Positions 17,104 to 26,376 of a stretch of DNA of 64,000 bases are shown here, piece by piece; within the stretch, counting starts at the first letter, position 1; each line of letters starts with the position of its first letter. Below the pieces are notes generated by a model that worked only from the letters and a program-made list of their open reading frames with translations, searched no databases and was not told the origin of the DNA. Position numbers and translations under genes: made by a program. Origin of the DNA: Actinomadura xylanilytica (GTDB lineage Bacteria > Actinomycetota > Actinomycetes > Streptosporangiales > Streptosporangiaceae); contig NZ_JASNWE010000006.1 of NCBI RefSeq assembly GCF_030283145.1, positions 124,001-188,000 of the forward strand, read 5' to 3'.

Positions 17104-17496
17104 CTAGCAGTGCGGGACCTTGCCCTTCACGATCCGGATGTACCGGCCCGCGACCCATTCCTTGGTGGAGATGCCGAGCCGGTACCATCTGCGGTCGCCC
17201 TTGACCGACTCGCCCCAGGTCCAGCATTTGATATCGACGATCTGGCCCGACCGCAGCCAGCCCAGGCGCCTGGAGTGGGTGGTGGGCATGGCGCGGATCG
17301 CCAGCCTGCCGCGGGAGGTCACCTTTCCCTTGGCGTAGTGGTCGACGCGGGCCGCGGGGGCGGCCACGGTCGAACTCTGCACGGCCGCCTGGCGCGCCGG
17401 AACGGTGCTCGCCGTCGCGGGCGTCATGCCCATTCCCGTGACGACGGCGGCTGCCATCGCCGTGCTGATCAGTGTTGCTCGGATGCTCTGTCGCAC
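17104..17496 (-). CDS. small secreted protein with SH3-like domain
   Basis: The 130-residue protein starts with a signal peptide (hydrophobic ISTAMAAAVVTGMG, then TPATAS as a likely cleavage region near residue 30). After a short linker comes a bacterial SH3-like module of about 75 residues (RGRLAIRAMPTTHSRRLGWL, then a GQIVDIKCWTWG segment). Two Cys residues, one internal and one C-terminal, could form a disulfide outside the cell. Such modules often bind cell wall. The start is GTG with AGGAGG 6 bp upstream. Partner and function are unknown. Confidence 0.75.
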   Translation of the reverse strand: MRQSIRATLISTAMAAAVVTGMGMTPATASTVPARQAAVQSSTVAAPAARVDHYAKGKVTSRGRLAIRAMPTTHSRRLGWLRSGQIVDIKCWTWGESVKGDRRWYRLGISTKEWVAGRYIRIVKGKVPHC

Positions 17497-17847
17497 GCGT
17501 TCCTCCTGCTTGTTCCGGGTTTGGATGGGTCGGGGCCCATCTGACCGGGCGTCCTGCGGGGAGGTCGGCTAGCCGCGACCACGGCCGCCCGGGACAAGGA
17601 TCCCGCACTTGAATAATTCCGTCGCCTTTTCAGTGTGAAATCTCTCGCACGGGTATCGGTCATGTCACCAGACGGGCGACGAATTTCCGAAGTAAGTGCA
17701 TCAAAATTGGCCGAGAAATCGAAGAATTTCATCGGATTCCGCGCTTTAGCGGAGATTTACTGATTACCGACTCATGGCGCCGCGGAGGCGCCGCCGCGCG
17801 ATCCGGCCGCCGGGCCCGGCTGGCCACCGTCCGCGGCGCTGTCTAGG
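17497..17847. other. divergent intergenic region, no gene seen
   Basis: This relatively AT-rich stretch (especially 17600-17770) separates two divergent genes and should hold their promoters. A small hairpin TCCGC-N6-GCGGA lies at 17738-17753. No coding frame is convincing. Confidence 0.35.
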
Positions 17848-19173
17848 ATGCCGCGCAGAGGATCGAACGGAGCCGAGCCCGCCCCTCACTCCGCCGGTCG
17901 CGGTTCCGCCGTGGCCGGATCACGCTTCGAAGGGGTCGGCGACCAAGTGCGGATGCGCGGGGGCAGGGACGCGGCGGACGGGCGCGGCGGACGCGGCGGA
18001 CGGGGCGGCAGGAGGCGCCGCGGCAAGGCGCTGCCGGCGGTGGTGGCCGCGGCGGTCGCGATCACGCTGGCCGTCGACGTCGCGGTGATCGTCTCGGGCC
18101 GGGTGGACGACACCGGCGGCGCCCGTCCCGAGGACCGGGGCGGGCTGGTCTCGGTGGCCCGGGAGCCCGCTCCCCCGCCCGCCGCGGTCGCACCGCTCAC
18201 CCGGCGGCTCACCCCGCACGTGCTGATCGCCGGAACCGCCCCGCTGACGCCGGCCGTGGTGGCGCGGGCAGGCCGGATCAAGGGCGTGGCGGGCGTCGCG
18301 GTCGTCGACGCGGCCCGCGCGCAGGTCGGCGGGCGGCAGGTCGGGCTGCTCGGCGTCGACCCGTCCACGTTCCGGGCCTTCGCGCCCCAGCAGACCGCCG
18401 AGTCCGACCAGCTCTGGCAGACCGTAGCGACCGGCGGCCTCGCCGTGTCGTTCGACCTGAGCCGGGACGGTTCGATGCCGCTCGGCCAGGTGGTGCCCGC
18501 GGGCAGCAGCTCCCGGCCCGGACAGGTGCGGGTCGGCGCCTACGCCACGATGGGCATCGGCGACGTCGACGCGGTCGTCTCCCGGGCCCAGGCCCGCGCC
18601 CTCGGCATGCCGGACGGGAACGGGCTGGTGCTGAGCGCCCCCAAGGCCGACGCGGGCAAGCTCGCCAAGACCCTCAAGGCCATCCTGCCGCGCGGGACGA
18701 AGGTCGCCGTGCTGCCGGGGGCCCGCACCGCCCCCGCCAAGGCCGCGCGACCCAAGGCGCCGCCGAAGGTGACCGGACGGCCCGACGGGGCGAGCGGGGC
18801 GCGCTCACCGGTCAGCGGCAACATGATGACGCCCACGATGCGCGCCGTGGTGCTGGCCGTCGACGGGATGTTCGGCCCGTTCCCCACCATCGGCTGCTAC
18901 CGGGGCGCGGGCGATCCGCAGGACCACGGCGTCGGCCGCGCCTGCGACTTCATGGAGAGCACCGCGGGCCGGATGCCGAGCGCGGGCGCGCGGCGGCACG
19001 GCGACCAGGTGGCCGCGTACGCCATCGGCAACGCGCGGCGCCTCGGCATCTCCTACGTCATCTGGAGGCAGCACATCTGGAACGTGCGGGGCGGCGGCTG
19101 GCGGCCGATGGAGGACCGCGGCAGCCTCACCCAGAACCACTACGACCACGTGCACATCTCGGTCCTGCGCTGA
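17848..19173 (+). CDS. membrane-anchored protein with M15-like C-terminal domain
   Basis: The protein of up to 441 residues has an Arg/Gly-rich cytoplasmic start, one transmembrane helix (about residues 62-84), and an extracellular middle part. The middle part (GVAGVAVVDAARAQVGGRQ, LLGVDPSTFRAFAP) recalls the periplasmic core of FtsX/MacB-type permeases. A linker and a C-terminal 115-residue domain follow, with GCYRGAGDPQDHGVGRACDF and HYDHVHISV. That C-terminal domain occurs on many actinobacterial secreted proteins and has the His/Asp spacing of M15/LD-carboxypeptidase-like folds, so a cell-wall role is likely. The start is uncertain: GTG 17947 follows GAAGGGG better than ATG 17848. Confidence 0.7.
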   Translation: MPRRGSNGAEPAPHSAGRGSAVAGSRFEGVGDQVRMRGGRDAADGRGGRGGRGGRRRRGKALPAVVAAAVAITLAVDVAVIVSGRVDDTGGARPEDRGGLVSVAREPAPPPAAVAPLTRRLTPHVLIAGTAPLTPAVVARAGRIKGVAGVAVVDAARAQVGGRQVGLLGVDPSTFRAFAPQQTAESDQLWQTVATGGLAVSFDLSRDGSMPLGQVVPAGSSSRPGQVRVGAYATMGIGDVDAVVSRAQARALGMPDGNGLVLSAPKADAGKLAKTLKAILPRGTKVAVLPGARTAPAKAARPKAPPKVTGRPDGASGARSPVSGNMMTPTMRAVVLAVDGMFGPFPTIGCYRGAGDPQDHGVGRACDFMESTAGRMPSAGARRHGDQVAAYAIGNARRLGISYVIWRQHIWNVRGGGWRPMEDRGSLTQNHYDHVHISVLR

Positions 19174-19227
19174 CCCGCGCCCGTCCGCCCGGGAGGCCGG
19201 ATGCGGCCGGAGCGGCGGAACCGGCTG

Positions 19228-21240
19228 CTACGGGAGCGCCTGCTCGCACCACACGGCCTTGCCCGTGGCGGTGCGCCGGACGCCCCACCGCTGCGCGAGC
19301 CGTCCGACCACGTGCAGGCCGCGGCCCGTCTCGGCCGCGCCCGCGTCGTCGTGGTGGCGGATGCGCGGGCGCCCGTCGGAGGAGTCGAAGACCTCGCAGA
19401 CCAGCCCGCCCTCGCGGACCAGCCGCAGCGTGATCCGGCCGCCGGTGTGCCGGATCGCGTTGGTGACCAGCTCGGAGGCGAGCAGGACGGTGGAGTCGGC
19501 CATCTCGTCCAGCCCCCAGCGGGACAGCCGGTCGCGGATCAGCCCGCGCGCCCGGCGGACCGCGGCCGGGTCTGCGGGCAGCTCCCAGGACGCGTGCTGG
19601 TCGGCGGGGATGCGGTGCAGGCGGGCGACGAGCATCGCGATGTCGTCACGGTGCTGGTCGTCGTAGACGCCGTCCAGCGCGGCCTGGCACAGCTCCTCCA
19701 GGGGGCGGGCGGCGGCGCCCCGCGCGAACGTGTCGCGCAGCCGGGCCAGGCCGTCGTCGATGTCGCGGGCCCGGTTCTCCACCAGGCCGTCGGTGTAGAG
19801 GAACAGCAGCGTGCCGTCCTCCACGGTGAACTCGCGGCTGGACACCGGGCCGTCGCCGACGCCGAGCGGCGGCGCGGGCGGCACGTCGAGGTAGGCGGCG
19901 TCGGCGTCCGGCGGGGCCAGCAGCGGCGGCAGGTGCCCGGCGCTGGCCACCTCGCAGCGTCCGGTGACCGCGTCGTACTCGACGTAGGCGCAGGTGGCGA
20001 AGTGCGGTTCGCGCTCGCCCAGGGTCCGCATCAGCGAGTCGAGCCGCTCCAGGGCCTCGGCCGGCGGCAGCTCCAACCCGGCGAGCGTGTGGATGGCGGT
20101 GCGCAGCCGGCCCATCGTCACCGCGGCCCGCACGCCGTGCCCGGCGACGTCGCCGACCACCAGCGCGACGCGGGCGCCGGGCAGCGCGATCGACTCGTAC
20201 CAGTCGCCGCCGACCTCGATCAGCCGGCTGCCGGGCAGGTAGCGGTGGTGCACCTCGACCGGCGACGGCGCCGACAGCCCGGTCGGCAGCAGGCTGCGCT
20301 GGAGGGTGAGCGCGGTCGCGCGCTCGCGGCCGTACCGGCGGGCGCTCTCGATGAAGATCGCCGCCCGGGACGCGAACTCCATCCCGATCTCGACGTCGTA
20401 GGCGTCGAACGGCCGGTGCGCGATGGTGCGGGTGCACACGAAGAAGCCGAGCACCGTGCCGTCCGCGGTGATCGGCAGCAGCAGCAGCGAGGCGCCCTTG
20501 AGCAGGTCGGCGACCGGCGGGCGGCGCCAGTCGGCGGCGATCCGCGCCGCGCCGTCGCCGCCGAGCCCGGTCAGCACCGGCTCCCCGCCTTCGATGCACC
20601 GCACGTAGGGGGTGCCGGCCGGGTAGGCGAGGGTCTCGCCGGTGGGGAAGGTAGCGTCCCAGGCCGGGTCGCCGTCGTCGAACCCGATGGCCATCCGGCG
20701 CAGCGGCCGCTCGCCGCCGGACCCGGGCGGCTGGTCGTCGTCGACCAGGCTCTCCAGCAGCAGGAGCGCACCGGAGTTGCAGAAGTGCGGGACGAGCACG
20801 TCCATCATCCCGCGGGCCAGCAGGTCGAGGTCGAGGGTGGCGCCGATGCGGGGCAGCGCGTCGTCGAGCAGCGCGCGGCGGATGACGGCCGGATCGAGGA
20901 ACCGGTCGGCGAGCGGCACCGGCACCCGGATCACCGCGAGCGCGGCGAGGTCGGGGGCGCCGCCGCTCATCGGGTGGACGGTCACCACCGCGTCGAGGGC
21001 CGCCCCCGACGCGGTGCGGACGGTGAGCATGGCGGTGCGCTCGCGCTCGGCCCGCACCGCCTCCAGCAGCGGTTCCAGCGCGCCCTCGATCACCTGGTCA
21101 AGCCGGGCCCCCAGCAGCTCGTCCGGGTTCGCGGCCAGGACCCCCGCCGCGTTGCGGTCGAACTGGAGAATTCTCCCCGACGAATCCATGCCGAGAATCA
21201 GAATTCGGGTGGACGACTCCATCGCTCGATTATGGGACAT
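19228..21240 (-). CDS. SpoIIE-type PP2C phosphatase with PAS, GAF and anti-sigma kinase domains
   Basis: The 670-residue signalling protein has several domains in order. A PAS-like sensor (about residues 10-120) contains ILGMDSSGRILQFDRNAAG. A GAF domain follows (about 150-320). The SpoIIE/PP2C phosphatase has GGDWYESI, VVGDVAGHG, LFLYTDGLVENR and RDDIAML. A C-terminal HATPase_c domain of the RsbW/SpoIIAB type has SELVTNAIRHTGG and GRGLHVV. Such proteins control alternative sigma factors by dephosphorylating anti-anti-sigma factors and phosphorylating partners. No sigma-partner gene is adjacent. ATG 21240 is taken as start, and ATG 21222 is possible. Confidence 0.85.
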   Translation of the reverse strand: MSHNRAMESSTRILILGMDSSGRILQFDRNAAGVLAANPDELLGARLDQVIEGALEPLLEAVRAERERTAMLTVRTASGAALDAVVTVHPMSGGAPDLAALAVIRVPVPLADRFLDPAVIRRALLDDALPRIGATLDLDLLARGMMDVLVPHFCNSGALLLLESLVDDDQPPGSGGERPLRRMAIGFDDGDPAWDATFPTGETLAYPAGTPYVRCIEGGEPVLTGLGGDGAARIAADWRRPPVADLLKGASLLLLPITADGTVLGFFVCTRTIAHRPFDAYDVEIGMEFASRAAIFIESARRYGRERATALTLQRSLLPTGLSAPSPVEVHHRYLPGSRLIEVGGDWYESIALPGARVALVVGDVAGHGVRAAVTMGRLRTAIHTLAGLELPPAEALERLDSLMRTLGEREPHFATCAYVEYDAVTGRCEVASAGHLPPLLAPPDADAAYLDVPPAPPLGVGDGPVSSREFTVEDGTLLFLYTDGLVENRARDIDDGLARLRDTFARGAAARPLEELCQAALDGVYDDQHRDDIAMLVARLHRIPADQHASWELPADPAAVRRARGLIRDRLSRWGLDEMADSTVLLASELVTNAIRHTGGRITLRLVREGGLVCEVFDSSDGRPRIRHHDDAGAAETGRGLHVVGRLAQRWGVRRTATGKAVWCEQALP

Positions 21241-21408
21241 ACAACGGCCCGATGAGACCGATATGCCCACGGACACGTGCCTGGGGCGCGCCGGGAATGC
21301 AATTCCGCCGCAATCGCAGCGGCCGGCCGCATCGATATCGGGCGTCCAGATACCGCGCTCGGACGCCAATTCCGGACGGGTGGCCGGGGCCACGGCTCCT
21401 TCCCGCCG

Positions 21409-21540
21409 TCAGCAGGGACCGGACGGCTCCGCTGGACGCGGCAGTGTCCGCGCGGCGTACGCGAGCTTGCCGGGGTTCAGCACGGTGCGGATCGCGACGA
21501 TCCGGTCACCGTCGATCTCGGCGACGCCCGGCGCGCCGTC
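21409..21540 (-). pseudogene. relic of the C-terminus of an ECF41-type (SigJ-like) sigma factor
   Basis: Read on the minus strand, the frame ends with VAEIDGDRIVAIRTVLNPGK then LAYAARTL. This matches the end of the SnoaL-like C-terminal extension of ECF41 sigma factors, where DGRIxxIxxVxNPDKL is conserved. Nothing of sigma regions 2 and 4 is present: upstream in this frame the DNA encodes the neighbouring spermidine-synthase-like gene. Only about 35-40 codons survive, so this is a remnant, not a gene. Confidence 0.55.
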
Positions 21541-22402
21541 ATGGGCGGCCGAACGCCTGCGGCGGCGGGACGGGGGCAGTGATCTCCTCACCGTCGTGCA
21601 GCGGCGCGGCCCCGCCGCAGAACGCGGCGAGGTCGCCGCCCTCCACCAGGCGGGCCCGCGCGATGCCGCCGGCGGCGCGGCGGCCCAGCTCGGCGGACGG
21701 CAGCGGCGCGTGCGACGCGGCGACGATCAGGTTGCCGAACCGCCGGCCGCGCAGCACGCCCGGGTCGGCGAGCAGCAGCGTGTGCCGGAACACCGAGCGC
21801 ACGGTCGCGGCCACCCGGCGCGCGTACGGCAGCCGGAACCCGTCCGCGACGTTGACCATGTAGGCGCCGCCCGACCGCAGCACCCGCTCGACGTCCAGGA
21901 CGAACTCGCGGGTGGCGAGCTCGACCGGCATCGACGCCTCGGCGAAGGCGTCCAGCACCACCAGGTCGTCGGCCCCGTCGGGGACCGCCGCGAGCCCGGT
22001 GCGCCCGTCGGTGATGCGGATCTTGAGGCCGGGCACGTGCTTGACCGGCAGCCGCTCGCGGACGACCTGGACCAGCTCGGCGTCCGGCTCCAGCACCACC
22101 TGCCGGGAGCCCGGCCTGGTCGCGGCGATGTAGCGGGGCAGCGTGCAGCCCGCCCCGCCGACGTGCACCGCGTCGAGCGGTGCGCCGGGCGGGCCGAGGC
22201 AGTCGGCCAGGTCGCCCATCAGCCGCATGTACTCGAAGTCGAGGTGGGTGGGGTCGGCGAGGTCGACGTAGGACTGCGGCACGCCGCCCACGCACAGCAT
22301 CCAGCCGCCCTCGCGCTCGGAGTCGCGCAGTAGCTCGGCCTCTCCGCCGGCGACCTCGTAGCGGACGGGCGGCGGCGCGGCCATGTCCTTCTTGCGTGCC
22401 AT
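21539..22402 (-). CDS. spermidine synthase-like methyltransferase-fold protein
   Basis: The 287-residue Rossmann protein of the spermidine-synthase family shows LDAVHVGGAGCTLPRYI, the motif-I region normally GxGxG, then VVLEPDAELVQVVRE and DDLVVLDAF (catalytic-loop Asp region). Typical polyamine-binding residues are not obvious, and in actinobacteria such proteins are usually labelled spermidine synthase-like with unknown substrate. It is cytoplasmic. The gene stands between the Dpp operon and the sigma-factor relic, all on the minus strand, and an independent promoter is likely. Confidence 0.75.
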   Translation of the reverse strand: MARKKDMAAPPPVRYEVAGGEAELLRDSEREGGWMLCVGGVPQSYVDLADPTHLDFEYMRLMGDLADCLGPPGAPLDAVHVGGAGCTLPRYIAATRPGSRQVVLEPDAELVQVVRERLPVKHVPGLKIRITDGRTGLAAVPDGADDLVVLDAFAEASMPVELATREFVLDVERVLRSGGAYMVNVADGFRLPYARRVAATVRSVFRHTLLLADPGVLRGRRFGNLIVAASHAPLPSAELGRRAAGGIARARLVEGGDLAAFCGGAAPLHDGEEITAPVPPPQAFGRP

Positions 22403-22428
22403 GTCCCCACCCTACGGAACCCTCGGGG

Positions 22429-23425
<997 letters not shown>

Positions 23426-23436
<11 letters not shown>

Positions 23437-24463
23437 CGTGGACCTCCTCGGCGAAATGGCAGGCGGCGGCGTGCCCGGGACCGACCGTGACCAGCGGCGG
23501 CCGTTCGGCGGCGCAGACCGCCTCGGCCCGGGGGCAGCGCGGCCGGAACGGGCAGCCGGGCGGCAGCGCGGCCGGGTCCGGCGGCGCGCCCTTGATCGGC
23601 ACCAGCGGCCCGCCGCGCTGGTCCAGCCGGGGCACCGAGGCCAGCAGCCCGGCGGTGTAGGGGTGCGCGGGCCGGGCGTACAGCTCGCGGGCGGGGGCCT
23701 GCTCGGCGACCGACCCGGCGTACATCACCACGATGCGGTCGGCGACGCCCGCGACGACGCCGAGGTCGTGGGTGATCAGCACCAGGCCCATCCGCAGCTC
23801 GTCCTGGAGCTCGGCGAGCAGCCGCATGATCTGCGCCTGGACGGTGACGTCGAGCGCGGTGGTCGGCTCGTCGGCGATGAGCACGTCGGGCTCCAGCGCC
23901 AGCGCCATCGCGATCATGATGCGCTGCCGCATCCCGCCGGAGAACTGGTGCGGGTAGTCGCCGAGCCGCTGCCGGGCCGAGGGGATCCTGACCCGTTCCA
24001 TCAGCTCGACGGCCTTGTCCCGGGCCGGCTTGCGGCGCAGGCCGCGGTGCACCCGGTACATCTCGGTGATCTGGTCGCCGACGGTGAAGACGGGGTTGAG
24101 CGCGCTGAGCGCGTCCTGGAAGATCATCGAGATCCGGTCGCCGCGGAACGCGCGGCGGCGGCGCTCGGGCAGCCCGAGCAACTCCTCGCCGCGCAGCCGC
24201 ACCGACCCCTGGGTGACCCGGGCGGGCGGGGTGTCCAGGATGCCCATCACGGCCTGGGCGGCGACGCTCTTGCCCGACCCCGACTCCCCAAGGATCGCGA
24301 CGGTCTCGCCCTCGGCGAGGGTGTAGGACAGGCCGTTGACCGCCTGGACGTCCCGGCCGCGCACGCGGAACTCCACGTGCAGGTCGTCCACCTCCAGCAG
24401 GTGGCCGTCCTCGGGGGCGTCGCGCGGCGGCGGGACGGCGTCCGGCTCCTTCGTCAGCTCCAT
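23426..24463 (-). CDS. dppD: dipeptide/oligopeptide ABC transporter ATP-binding protein (DppD/OppD type)
   Basis: The 345-residue ATPase has Walker A GESGSGKSV, signature FSGGMRQRIMIAMAL, Walker B VLIADEPTTALD, and the C-terminal oligo_HPY tail with clustered Cys residues (GCPFRPRCPRAEAVC). It pairs with DppF on the cytoplasmic face of the DppB/DppC channel. It starts 3 bp after the permease gene dppC and overlaps dppF by 11 bp. Substrate class (peptide versus other solutes) cannot be decided from the ATPase. Confidence 0.9.
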
Positions 24464-24466
24464 TGC

Positions 24467-25447
24467 CTACCGTAGTTTCGGGTCGAGGGCGTCGCGGACC
24501 GCGTCGCCGAGCATCAGGAAGCTCAGCACCGTGGCCGACAGGAACACCGCGGGGAACAGCAGCAGGTGCGGGTGGTCGACGAAGTACGACTGCGCCAGGT
24601 TGAGCTGGAGCCCCCACGACACCTGCGGGTACTGGAGGCCGACGCCGAGGAAGTCCAGCGTGGCCTCCCCCGCGATCACGTTGCCGACGTTGAGGGTGGC
24701 CACCACGATCACCGGGGCGATCGCGTTCGGCAGGATGTGCCGGGTCATGATCCGCCGGTCGGACGCGCCGAGCAGCCGGGCGGCCTGCACGTAGTCGGCG
24801 TCCCGGACCGCGATCACCTGCGCCCGCATGATCCGGATCATGGTGGTCCAGCCGAGCAGCACCAGCACCAGCGTCATCGCGCCGGGCCCGTGGCTCGGGA
24901 AGGCGACCAGGATGACGGTGGCGCCCAGCACGAACGGCAGCCCGAAGAACACGTCGGTGATCCGGGCGATCAGCGCGTCCAGCGGCCCGCCGTAGTAGCC
25001 GGCCAGCATCCCGAACACCAGCGCGATCAGGAACGCGAACAGCGTGACCGCGACGCCGATCAGCAGGGTGGGCCGGGCGCCGTGCACGACGTGCGAGAAG
25101 TAGTCGCAGCCGGCCAGGTCGGTGCCGAACCAGTGGTCGCCGGACGGGCCGAGCTTGGACAGGTTGGGGTCGCAGCCCTGGTTGACGCCCCGGCCGGTGA
25201 ACAGGCTGGGGAACAGCGCCATCGCGGCGACCAGCGCAAGGATCACCAGCGAGCCCCAGAACACCCAGCGCCCGCGCAGCTCCCGCCACGCGTCGTGCCA
25301 GAGCGACGCCGCCTGCCCGCCGACCGTCCCGCCCGCCTCCGCGACGGCCGCCGCGCTGGTGCCGGGCGCGCCGGCTCCCGCGCCGGGCGCGGGGGCGGGG
25401 GCAGCACCGGCCGGCCCGGTCGGATCCACTTCCTTGTGTTTGGTCAC
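24467..25447 (-). CDS. dppC: ABC transporter permease (DppC type)
   Basis: The 326-residue inner-membrane protein has a 45-residue Pro/Ala/Gly-rich cytoplasmic start, one early transmembrane helix (WGSLVILALVAAMALFP), then the binding-protein-dependent transport domain with the EAA-loop-like segment and terminal GDAVRDALDPKLR typical of DppC. It forms the channel with DppB. The first codons overlap the end of dppB by 4 bp. Confidence 0.9.
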   Translation of the reverse strand: MTKHKEVDPTGPAGAAPAPAPGAGAGAPGTSAAAVAEAGGTVGGQAASLWHDAWRELRGRWVFWGSLVILALVAAMALFPSLFTGRGVNQGCDPNLSKLGPSGDHWFGTDLAGCDYFSHVVHGARPTLLIGVAVTLFAFLIALVFGMLAGYYGGPLDALIARITDVFFGLPFVLGATVILVAFPSHGPGAMTLVLVLLGWTTMIRIMRAQVIAVRDADYVQAARLLGASDRRIMTRHILPNAIAPVIVVATLNVGNVIAGEATLDFLGVGLQYPQVSWGLQLNLAQSYFVDHPHLLLFPAVFLSATVLSFLMLGDAVRDALDPKLR

Positions 25448-26370
25448 TCGTACCGGATCCTCGGGTCGAGCCAGCCGTACAGCAGGTCCACGATCAGGTT
25501 GACCAGCAGGAAGATCAGGACCAGCAGGGTGACCGCTCCGACCACCACCGGCCCCTCCTTGAGCTGGATCGACTGGAACACCTGCTGCCCGACGCCGGGC
25601 AGGTTGAAGATGCCCTCGGTGACGATCGCGCCGCCCATCAGCGAGCCGAAGTCCACACCGAGGTAGGTCACCACCGGGATCAGCGAGTTGCGCAGCGCGT
25701 GCCGCCCGACCACCCGGGTCCGGCCGAGGCCCTTGGCGCGCGCGGTGCGCACGTAATCGGCGCGCAGGTTCTCGGCCAGGCTGGTGCGGGTCAGCCGCGC
25801 CACGTACGACAGGCCGAGCGAGCCGAGCACCATGCCGGGCAGCAGGTAGCTCACCGGCCAGCCCTGGTCGGTCCCCGCGGACGGGAAGATCTTCCAGTTG
25901 AGCCCGAACACGATCTGCGCGGTGTAGCCGAGCACGAACACCGGGACCGCGATCAGCAGCGTGGTGCCGCCGAGCACCAGGGTGTCGGCGAGCCTGCCGC
26001 GCCGCAGCCCGGCCCAGGCGCCGAGCGCGATCCCGACGACCAGCTCGAACGTCCAGGCGGTGAGGGCGAGCTGCGCCGTCACCACCCAGCGCCCGCTGAG
26101 CATCTCCGAGACCTTCTGGCCGGTGTAGTTCTCGCCGAGGTCGCCCTGGAACAGCCCGAACATGTACTTGGCGTACTGGACCAGCACCGGGTCGTTCAGG
26201 TTGTACCGGTCCCGGAGCGTGTTCAGCACGTTCTCCGGGACCGGCTTGTCACCCGCGAGCGCCTGGATCGGGTCGCCCGGCAGCGCGAACACCAGCAGGT
26301 AGATCAGCAGCGTGGTGCCGATGAAGACGGGGATCGCCTGGAGCAGGCGCCGTAGGACGTAGCGCCACAT
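25444..26370 (-). CDS. dppB: ABC transporter permease (DppB type)
   Basis: The 308-residue permease starts with the DppB hallmark VLRRLLQAIPVFIGTTLLIY and has about six transmembrane helices. The conserved RTARAKGLGRTRVVGRHALR loop contacts the ATPases. It ends with LLYGWLDPRIRYE. It follows the binding-protein gene by 6 bp and overlaps dppC, consistent with one transcript. Confidence 0.9.
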   Translation of the reverse strand: MWRYVLRRLLQAIPVFIGTTLLIYLLVFALPGDPIQALAGDKPVPENVLNTLRDRYNLNDPVLVQYAKYMFGLFQGDLGENYTGQKVSEMLSGRWVVTAQLALTAWTFELVVGIALGAWAGLRRGRLADTLVLGGTTLLIAVPVFVLGYTAQIVFGLNWKIFPSAGTDQGWPVSYLLPGMVLGSLGLSYVARLTRTSLAENLRADYVRTARAKGLGRTRVVGRHALRNSLIPVVTYLGVDFGSLMGGAIVTEGIFNLPGVGQQVFQSIQLKEGPVVVGAVTLLVLIFLLVNLIVDLLYGWLDPRIRYE

Positions 26371-26376
26371 CGGGGG

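Noticed and set aside
19201..21255. Plus-strand open frame of over 600 codons opposite the SpoIIE-type phosphatase
   Set aside because: It is the antisense shadow of the phosphatase; composition is biased and no motif is recognisable.
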